A DNA stretch of 14,450 nt from Bacteroidota bacterium (lineage in GTDB: Bacteria > Bacteroidota > Bacteroidia > Bacteroidales > Prolixibacteraceae), in NCBI GenBank assembly GCA_030706665.1, contig JAUZOB010000051.1:1-14450 (forward strand), read 5' to 3'. Of this stretch, positions 1-5,514 are shown piece after piece (position 1 is the first letter of the stretch; each line of letters opens with the position of its first letter). Under the pieces are notes generated by a model. That model saw nothing but the letters and a program-made list of their open reading frames with translations. It was not told where the DNA came from and ran no database searches. The position numbers and the translations under genes were made by a program.

Positions 1-9
1 AAAAAAACA

Positions 10-444
10 ATGGAGAACGGAGAAGCAACTTTTAAGAATATCCTGCCCATACAAGTGCGTTTCAGCGATGTGGATATTATGGGGCATGTTTCGAATACGG
101 TATACCAAAATTATTATGATTCCGGGAAGGTGAACTATTTTGATCAGGTATTACCGGATATGGATTTTGTGAATACAGGGGTAGTCGGAGCATCCATCAA
201 GATAGATTATCTGAAACCCATATTTATGAAAACCCGAATTCTGGTAGAAACCCGTGTGGCTGTTTTGGGGAAGAAAAGTATGACTCTGGAGCATCGTTTG
301 GTTGATGAGCATACAAATGAAATTTTATCTACTTGCACCGCCGTATTAGTCTGTTATGCAATAAAAGAGTTGGCCAGTATACCGATTCCTGAGCATTGGA
401 GGGAAAATATTCTTGCTTACGATGAGAATGTGATCTTAAAATAG
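10..444 (+). CDS. Acyl-CoA thioesterase, 4HBT (hotdog-fold) family
   Basis: Predicted cytoplasmic thioesterase that hydrolyses an acyl-CoA (or acyl-ACP) thioester; the physiological substrate cannot be told from the sequence. The N-terminal pattern VRFSDVDIMGHVSN (residues 16-29), followed by an aromatic-rich helix (VYQNYYDSGKVNYF), is the typical 4-hydroxybenzoyl-CoA thioesterase/YbgC/FadM signature. Asp20 or Asp22 is the likely catalytic acid and His26 sits in the conserved GH position. The length of 144 residues is normal for a single hotdog domain. The ATG has only nine bases of window in front of it, and these contain no in-frame stop, so the true start could lie upstream. No partner gene is visible; the next gene is convergent. 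The family is secure, the substrate unknown. Confidence 0.85.
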   Translation: MENGEATFKNILPIQVRFSDVDIMGHVSNTVYQNYYDSGKVNYFDQVLPDMDFVNTGVVGASIKIDYLKPIFMKTRILVETRVAVLGKKSMTLEHRLVDEHTNEILSTCTAVLVCYAIKELASIPIPEHWRENILAYDENVILK

Positions 445-469
445 CATCATTGAAAATAAAACAATACTG

Positions 470-487
470 CGGAGGGGATAATCTCCG
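470..487. terminator. Weak hairpin between convergent genes
   Basis: A 5-bp perfect stem (CGGAG at 470-474 with CTCCG at 483-487) closes an 8-nt loop between the ends of the thioesterase and cysteine-cluster genes. On the minus strand the sequence after the stem is T-rich (GTTTTATTTTC within about 20 nt), which fits weak termination of the minus-strand gene. There is no clear T tract on the plus side. The stem is short, so it could be chance. Confidence 0.25.
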
Positions 488-527
488 AATACATAGAATG
501 GATAATACTTGCGGGGAGCTGAACAGA

Positions 528-1052
528 CTATTCTTTTAGCAGATTTTTTAATGGAATCAGATCGAACTCGTTATAGCTTTTTTCATCGAAAGAAGAGATG
601 AAATCGCGGTTTAGCATGAACAACCGGCTGTTAAATGTATCCTGGGGATAGGTATTGTTTTCGTCGAAATCATTCTCGTTGGTATCTTTGAAGTTTAATT
701 CACAGAAGGAGAGTTCCCACTGCGTTCCTTCTTCATTCATGTTCAACAACGGAAGTCCATGAGTACGGCAAATTATGGGACGTAAATTATAAAGCGAACA
801 GGAATGATTCTTAAGAAAAGAGCAGCGACCTCCTTGTGCTTCTGACGGAAGAGTAATCTCCTGTTTCCTGATCTCTTCGCGGATCGCATAATATTCAATC
901 GGGAAGACATCAAAATCAAGGCAACATAAATCACATCCTTCTTTGCACTTCAGATGCTTTTGGTGCGTGGAGGTAAGATGCTCGCATAATTTTTCGATTT
1001 CAAGTCTTAAGCTGAAGTATTCTTTAATGTGTTTTAGTGCAGATTCTTCCAT
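528..1052 (-). CDS. YkgJ-family cysteine-cluster protein
   Basis: A 174-residue soluble protein with the cysteine arrangement of the YkgJ/CxxCxxCC family (PF03692), thought to bind zinc or an iron-sulfur cluster. The cluster Cys36-x3-Cys40-x2-Cys43-Cys44 (CKEGCDLCC) is followed by Cys77, Cys85 and Cys95 in a GGRCSFL...CSLYNLRPIICRTHG block, which is the family's second half; Cys117 is an extra cysteine. No signal peptide or membrane segment is seen. The family's biochemical role is poorly defined, so no function is assigned. An exact TATTTTTG -7-type element lies 27-34 nt upstream of the ATG on the minus strand, which suggests its own promoter rather than read-through from the next minus-strand gene, 144 nt away. 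The YkgJ assignment is confident. Confidence 0.85.
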   Translation of the reverse strand: MEESALKHIKEYFSLRLEIEKLCEHLTSTHQKHLKCKEGCDLCCLDFDVFPIEYYAIREEIRKQEITLPSEAQGGRCSFLKNHSCSLYNLRPIICRTHGLPLLNMNEEGTQWELSFCELNFKDTNENDFDENNTYPQDTFNSRLFMLNRDFISSFDEKSYNEFDLIPLKNLLKE

Positions 1053-1078
1053 GTCTACAGTTATTTCAATTGTGAAAG

Positions 1079-1086
1079 CAAAAATA
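1079..1086 (-). promoter_or_regulatory. Candidate -7 promoter element for the cysteine-cluster gene
   Basis: On the minus strand this reads TATTTTTG, an exact match to the Bacteroidota -7 consensus TAnnTTTG. It would place transcription initiation about 20 nt before the ATG at 1052. No TTG-type -33 element was found at the usual spacing. The consensus is established knowledge; its use here is inferred. Confidence 0.35.
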
Positions 1087-1108
1087 GTCAGCTTTATATT
1101 CCCTGCGA

Positions 1109-1146
1109 AAAAAGATGAGGTATTTTTGATTGCAAATCATCTTTTT
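1109..1146 (-). terminator. Candidate intrinsic terminator after the YbjT-like gene
   Basis: Inverted repeat AAAAAGATGA (1109-1118) and TCATCTTTTT (1137-1146), ten perfect pairs around an 18-nt loop, 51 nt beyond the stop codon of the minus-strand gene at 1197-2633. Read on the minus strand, the distal arm runs into a T tract (TCATCTTTTTT). The stem has little G+C, so it is only a moderate candidate. The A/T symmetry would also work on the plus strand, but no plus-strand gene ends nearby. Confidence 0.35.
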
Positions 1147-1196
1147 ATCTCCATGAATACTTTTTTGCGGGTTGGATTATTGGTTGCAATGCGTCA

Positions 1197-2633
1197 TTAA
1201 CGAATTATCCGTCGGGCCATTCCTTTGAAAACCATGATATGGACGGGATAGATCCCATACCAGTATAATCGGCCGGTTAGTCCGCGTGGACGGAAGGTAG
1301 CCGTCTGTGTTAATTCACAGGTACTTTCGGTATTATCTTTGATCGTAAATTCAAGCCAGGCTTCTCCGGGTAACCGCATTTCGGCATAAAGGAGCAATCG
1401 CTTAGCTTCTCTATCGGCCAGGATAACCCTCCAGAAGTCTAATGCATCTCCGGTTGTTAATGATGAGGGGTGACGTCTGCCACGTCGAAGTCCTACTCCC
1501 CCTGCAATTTTATCGATGAAGCCCCGGATCTTCCATAGCCAATTTACGTAATACCAACCTTTTGATCCTCCGATAGACCAAATGCGGTCGAGAACCCTCT
1601 CCTGGTCTTCTTTCGGAAATATCAATGTCCTGGTATCTTTTAAACATCCGTGTTCCGGAACATTGATCAGTTGACTGAATTCCATGTTGAATTCACTACT
1701 GACAAATGAATCGATCCAACTGGATTCTACCATATTTTGTTCGATCTTACTGAAGGCAAGAGAAACCGCTTCTTTGTAAGATAGAGGGTGGTGCTGGAGT
1801 ATTTCTGAAATTCGGTTGTCGGAACAGACAACAGGAATTTTCATGCTGTTGACTAAATTGACCGCTAACCTGTAATTGGTAGAGGTAATAAAATAAAGCC
1901 AATAGGAAGATAGACGAGGGGTCATGACTGGCAGACTGATAATATATCGACGCATCCCTCTTACTTCGGCAAACTGGAGCATCATTTGTTTATAGGTGAG
2001 AATCTCCGGTCCCCCGATATCAAATATTTGATGATAACAGTCTTCTTTTAGCAGAACCCCCGATAAATAATAGATTACATCGCGAATAGCTATAGGTTGA
2101 CAAGGGGTTTTAATCCATTGCGGGGTAATCATGATTGGGAGTTTCTCTACCAAGTCGCGTATGATCTCAAACGATGCACTTCCTGAGCCTACAATTATTC
2201 CTGCTCGTAGTTCTGTTAAAGGGATCTTTCCTTCCCGAAGAATCTCACCAACCTTGCGTCGTGATTGAAGATGTTCTGATAACTGGTCGGAGTTTGCAAT
2301 GCCGCTGAGATATATAATTTGTTTGCACTTTGTCTTTTCAACAAATTGAATGAAATGGCGGGCGCACTTCTTTTCTTGTTCCTCAAAACTTCCGATGTTG
2401 GATGACAGAGAATGGATCAGATAATAGGCAGCGTCAATTTCAGGAGGAGTAATGGCCGCGGGGATTGGCAGACTAAAATCGATTTCAAGTAATTCGACAT
2501 CCTGGCGGTCTGAAAAAACTGATAGTCGATGCTTGTTTCTAACACAGCAAATTAAGTGATGCCCCTCTTTGAGAAGTACCGGAATTAACCTTTTTCCGAT
2601 GTATCCGTTTGATCCTGTTATTAGAATTCTCAT
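1197..2633 (-). CDS. YbjT-like NAD(P)-binding protein, atypical SDR plus DUF2867
   Basis: A two-domain protein of 478 residues. Residues 1 to about 300 form an atypical short-chain dehydrogenase/reductase (NmrA/NDUFA9-like) Rossmann domain: the dinucleotide motif is GSNGYIG (7-13), with YYLIHSL (70-76), the strand IIYLSGI (106-112) and LRAGIIVGSGS (142-152). Residues from about 330 to the end match DUF2867, with the run LRRGRRHPSSL, then TGDALDFWRV, LPGEAWLEF, FRPRGLTGRLYWY and FKGMARRI. The domain order and length are those of E. coli YbjT (about 476 residues). The substrate is unknown; binding of NAD(P) is inferred from the motif. No membrane segment or signal peptide is apparent. No Shine-Dalgarno is seen before the ATG. 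It diverges from the non-coding region and GH92 gene to its right. Family placement is confident, function is not. Confidence 0.87.
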   Translation of the reverse strand: MRILITGSNGYIGKRLIPVLLKEGHHLICCVRNKHRLSVFSDRQDVELLEIDFSLPIPAAITPPEIDAAYYLIHSLSSNIGSFEEQEKKCARHFIQFVEKTKCKQIIYLSGIANSDQLSEHLQSRRKVGEILREGKIPLTELRAGIIVGSGSASFEIIRDLVEKLPIMITPQWIKTPCQPIAIRDVIYYLSGVLLKEDCYHQIFDIGGPEILTYKQMMLQFAEVRGMRRYIISLPVMTPRLSSYWLYFITSTNYRLAVNLVNSMKIPVVCSDNRISEILQHHPLSYKEAVSLAFSKIEQNMVESSWIDSFVSSEFNMEFSQLINVPEHGCLKDTRTLIFPKEDQERVLDRIWSIGGSKGWYYVNWLWKIRGFIDKIAGGVGLRRGRRHPSSLTTGDALDFWRVILADREAKRLLLYAEMRLPGEAWLEFTIKDNTESTCELTQTATFRPRGLTGRLYWYGIYPVHIMVFKGMARRIIR

Positions 2634-2856
2634 CGGAGTATTTATTTCACAATCATATACAAGATATAAAAGGAAAAGTTTACAAAATCAGATATAAATT
2701 ATTCATTTAATATTCTGAATTGATGGGATTTTGGAATATATGATTGGCAACAAAGAGGGTCATGTAATATTTTCGAACCAAAGTGTCAAGAGGTCTACGA
2801 AAAGGACAATTTTGTATCTATTTTAGATAAATCGCTATAAAAATTTGCAGGAATCA
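2634..2856. other. AT-rich spacer without a recognisable gene
   Basis: This is the left part of the 448-nt gap between the divergent YbjT-like and GH92 genes. No tRNA, repeat array or convincing coding frame was found. The longest small plus-strand frame (2740-2826, 28 codons) has no family resemblance. The promoter of the minus-strand gene at 1197-2633 should lie here, but no exact TAnnTTTG element was found for it. TATAAAAATTTG at 2836-2847 resembles a -7 element with the wrong spacing (four bases between TA and TTTG) and could drive the structured element just downstream. Confidence 0.5.
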
Positions 2857-2991
2857 GAACAAAACTGACATGCAGACTGTATATTTAAATGGCTTTGCTC
2901 CCAATGCTTACAATGTTTGAGATGGCTTATTAGGGGTTGATTATTTAGCAAGAGCAAAGTCATTTGAGGTAAATCAGTTGTTCGTTTTTTT
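2857..2991 (+). ncRNA. Candidate structured small RNA or leader ending in a T7 tract
   Basis: The sequence can fold into one long imperfect hairpin. The outer helix pairs 2857-2860 with 2980-2983 and 2863-2868 with 2974-2979 (ten pairs, a 2-nt bulge). After an internal loop, an inner helix pairs 2887-2900 with 2952-2965 (14 pairs, one G-U), extendable through three more pairs, two of them G-U. The apical part (2901-2951) shows only weak pairing. The outer helix is followed by G and seven T residues (2985-2991), as for a plus-strand transcript end. No coding frame spans it. It does not match tRNA, tmRNA, SRP RNA or RNase P by eye. A 6S-like RNA was considered because of the long interrupted helix, but no diagnostic motif was recognised. 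A leader of the GH92 gene is the main alternative. Confidence 0.35.
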
Positions 2992-2997
2992 GAGAGG

Positions 2998-3022
2998 GCG
3001 GTGGAGAAATCCACCGCTTTTT
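2998..3022 (+). terminator. Strong intrinsic terminator upstream of the GH92 gene
   Basis: Perfect 8-bp GC-rich stem, GCGGTGGA (2998-3005) with TCCACCGC (3010-3017), closed by a GAAA tetraloop and followed directly by five T residues, then ATTTAT. The T tract occurs only on the plus strand, yet no plus-strand protein gene ends upstream, because the left neighbour runs the other way. It must therefore end a non-coding transcript or act as an attenuator in the leader of the mannosidase gene, whose ATG is 59 nt beyond the T tract. Confidence 0.8.
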
Positions 3023-3081
3023 ATTTATAATCTTTGTGTAAAGAGATTTATGCAAATACATAAACTTAAAACCAGACTAAA

Positions 3082-5250
3082 ATGAGCTTATTTCTTGATA
3101 GGGTATTATTGTTGGTTATTTTCTGTTTGGGGCTATCTTCCTCTGTATTTTCACAAAATAAAGTAGTCTCTCCGGTTGATCTGGTCGATATGATGATGGG
3201 GCAGAAAGGGGAGAGTAATTGTGTAATTGGTCCTCAGACTCCACATGGTTCAATAAATCCAAGCCCCCAAACACCTGGTGGTGGGCATGATGGATATAAT
3301 CCTCAAATGCCAATTCGCGGATTTGGGCAATTGCACGTGAGTGGAACAGGTTGGGGAAGATATGGACAGATTCTTATTTCTCCTCAAACAGGTTTTGTCG
3401 CTCGGGAGGACGGGCATGATTCTCCTAAATCGGAAGAAATTGCTTCTCCTTACTATTATAAAGTTAGGCTGGATCGATATAACATTCTGACAGAGTTGTC
3501 GCCTACCAAACACAGTGCCATTTATCGTTTTACTTATCCTGCTTCTGATAGTGCATCGGTATTGCTGGATCTGGCTCATAACATTCCGATGCATATAGCA
3601 CCTGAGGTGAAAGGGCGCTTCTGCGGAGGTAAAATGTTTATTGATCCGGATAAACATGTGATTAAAGGTTGGGGAAGTTATGCAGGAGGATATGGAGATG
3701 CCGGGACCCCCTATATGGTCTATTTTTATGCGGAATTCAACAAATCGTTGTTGAGCTATGAAATACAGAGAACATTTAAAGGGGTAAACGCTAATACTCA
3801 TTGGGCCCGATTGAGTTTTAAAACAACTGAAGGAGAAGCTTTAACTCTGAAAATTGCGATCTCAATGAAGAGCATCGACAATGCGAAAGAGTTTCTGAAA
3901 GCAGAAATTCCCGGTTATGATTTTGAACAGGTAAAGAATAGTGCAAAAGAGTGTTGGAACTCCGTTTTAGGCAAGATCAATATTATTACCTCTGATTCAA
4001 TTCGCAAGCGAACTTTTTATACGGCTTTTTATCACAGTCAGCTTATGCCCCGTGATCGTAGTAGTGATAATCCGAATTGGACCAATAATGAACCCTATTT
4101 TGACGATCATTTCGATATTTGGGATACCTGGAGAACGAAATTCCCATTAATGGTGCTTTTGGATCAGGATTATGTCGCCCGTAATATTCGTTCTTTCATT
4201 GATCGTCTTGAACACAATCGGGATGTGAAACCGGGTTTCATTTCCGGACTAGATATGGACATGAAACAGGGAGGTGATGATGTCGACAATGTTATTGCAG
4301 ACGCTTATGTGAAAGGAGTCGCCGGAGTTGATTGGGGAAAGGCATGGAAAGTATTATCATTTAATGCAGAACAAGATAGAAGCCCAAATTATCTAAAAAA
4401 TGGATGGCAAGTTGAAGATGGAGCGCCAATGAGTTGTTCGAACAGTTTGGAATTCGCGTATAATGATTTTTGTGCTGCTCAGATGGCCAAAGGACTTGGG
4501 TTGGAGGATGCTTATAAAAAATATATTACCCGTTCGCAGAACTGGGAAAAGCTTTTTGATCCCAAAACTTGTGATAACGGATATTGCGGTTTCATAAGAC
4601 CCCGCAAGGCTGATCTTGCATGGGTCGATTTCGATCCTCGTAAGAACTATTACTCATGGAACGAATTTTTCTATGAATCAAATTCGTGGACATATTCTCT
4701 TTTTATTCCTCATCAGTTTAACAAGCTGGTAGCATTGGGAGGAGGGAAAGAGCAATTTGCGAAACGACTGAATTATGGTTTTCAAAATAATCTGATATGG
4801 CTTGATAATGAGCCAGGCTTCCTTTCTCCTTTTATTTTCATTTATTGTGGAAGGCCTGATATGACAAGCTACTGGGTTGATCGTATTCGTGATGAACGTT
4901 TTTCACTTGAGAAGGGGTATCCCGGGAATGAGGATAGTGGCGCGATGGGAAGCTGGTATGTATTTACTACTTTGGGACTCTTCCCCAATGCCGGACAGGA
5001 TATTTATTATCTGGTATCTCCTGCAGTTGAAAAATCGAAAATTACCTTATGGAATGGGAAGAATGTAAATATTTGGGCGAAGAACCTCTCAGCCCGCAAT
5101 AAGATCATCAAATCGGTTACAGTGAATGGGAAACCCTGGAATAAAGCATGGATCCGTCACTCTGATTTAGTGAATGGAGCGTCCATTGTTTTTGAAATGG
5201 GTGATAAGGCGGAAGGATGGGGGAAAACGCAACTTCCCTCAGATTTATAG
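3082..5250 (+). CDS. Secreted GH92-family alpha-mannosidase
   Basis: Glycoside hydrolase family 92, calcium-dependent exo-alpha-mannosidases that trim mannose from glycans such as N-glycan or yeast mannan side chains. Residues 1-24 form a signal peptide (hydrophobic core LLLVIFCLGL, likely cleavage in VFS-Q). There is no lipobox, so export to the periplasm is most likely. The N-terminal beta domain has RGFGQLHVSGTGWGRYG (79-95). The catalytic barrel has FDIWDTWRTKFPL (344-356), FYESNSWTYSLFIPH (530-544, Glu532 in the position of the family's catalytic acid) and GNEDSGAMGSWYVFTTLGLFP (615-635, acidic pair in the position of the general base). The length of 722 residues is normal. No T9SS C-terminal sorting domain is seen. 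Linkage specificity cannot be predicted. The gene stands alone, without SusC/SusD or other glycosidases beside it. The ATG is preceded by an AT-rich leader without a Shine-Dalgarno. Confidence 0.92.
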   Translation: MSLFLDRVLLLVIFCLGLSSSVFSQNKVVSPVDLVDMMMGQKGESNCVIGPQTPHGSINPSPQTPGGGHDGYNPQMPIRGFGQLHVSGTGWGRYGQILISPQTGFVAREDGHDSPKSEEIASPYYYKVRLDRYNILTELSPTKHSAIYRFTYPASDSASVLLDLAHNIPMHIAPEVKGRFCGGKMFIDPDKHVIKGWGSYAGGYGDAGTPYMVYFYAEFNKSLLSYEIQRTFKGVNANTHWARLSFKTTEGEALTLKIAISMKSIDNAKEFLKAEIPGYDFEQVKNSAKECWNSVLGKINIITSDSIRKRTFYTAFYHSQLMPRDRSSDNPNWTNNEPYFDDHFDIWDTWRTKFPLMVLLDQDYVARNIRSFIDRLEHNRDVKPGFISGLDMDMKQGGDDVDNVIADAYVKGVAGVDWGKAWKVLSFNAEQDRSPNYLKNGWQVEDGAPMSCSNSLEFAYNDFCAAQMAKGLGLEDAYKKYITRSQNWEKLFDPKTCDNGYCGFIRPRKADLAWVDFDPRKNYYSWNEFFYESNSWTYSLFIPHQFNKLVALGGGKEQFAKRLNYGFQNNLIWLDNEPGFLSPFIFIYCGRPDMTSYWVDRIRDERFSLEKGYPGNEDSGAMGSWYVFTTLGLFPNAGQDIYYLVSPAVEKSKITLWNGKNVNIWAKNLSARNKIIKSVTVNGKPWNKAWIRHSDLVNGASIVFEMGDKAEGWGKTQLPSDL

Positions 5251-5445
5251 AATACTTTAATTCTTAAATAGATTTCAATAAGATTTGAACTGAAAGGAAG
5301 AATCGGTGATTCTCATTCAAATTTGAACATATAGTGGGATAAAAGGACCACGTTCTTCAAGAAGGCGCTGAATATTTTAGGAATCGGAATGGTTGGAGTA
5401 TTCAGTCGAATGAAAGAATAGGTTTCTCAAGAGAAATAATAAAGC

Positions 5446-5487
5446 AGAGCCGGGAATTAGGATATTATTAATCCGATTCCCGGCTCT
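5446..5487. terminator. Shared hairpin terminator between convergent GH92 and PBP genes
   Basis: Perfect 12-bp stem, AGAGCCGGGAAT (5446-5457) with ATTCCCGGCTCT (5476-5487), plus a small inner stem GGAT/ATCC (5460-5463 with 5471-5474). On the minus strand the stem is followed by GCTTTATTATTTCT, a T-rich run that suits termination of the PBP transcript. On the plus side only scattered T residues follow. It lies 28 nt beyond the PBP stop codon and about 195 nt beyond the GH92 stop. Nothing else recognisable was found in 5251-5445. Confidence 0.7.
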
Positions 5488-5514
5488 ATGTTATATCATT
5501 TTCGGTGAGTTTGA

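Noticed and set aside
943..1200. 85-codon plus-strand frame across the gap between the two minus-strand genes
   Set aside because: It overlaps the 5' end of the cysteine-cluster gene antisense, covers the candidate promoter and terminator, and encodes a protein with no recognisable family.
2740..2826. 28-codon small open frame in the long intergenic region
   Set aside because: There is no ribosome-binding or promoter context, the composition is ordinary, and it lies upstream of the structured element rather than within it. It is indistinguishable from chance.
2857..2991. The hairpin as a tRNA, tmRNA, SRP RNA or a mobile-element end
   Set aside because: There is no cloverleaf, CCA end, GGAA apical loop with the SRP motif, transposase or target-site duplication. 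The arms are imperfect and directly followed by a T tract.
3250..3801. 183-codon open frame on the minus strand inside the GH92 gene
   Set aside because: It is fully antisense to a well-supported GH92 coding region, its product is rich in Cys, Arg and Ile, and no family was recognised. It is a shadow frame.
5282..5328. Short direct repeat ATTTGAAC and small hairpin GAATC-GGT-GATTC downstream of the GH92 gene
   Set aside because: The units are too short and A/T-rich to separate from chance, and there is no T tract after the hairpin.
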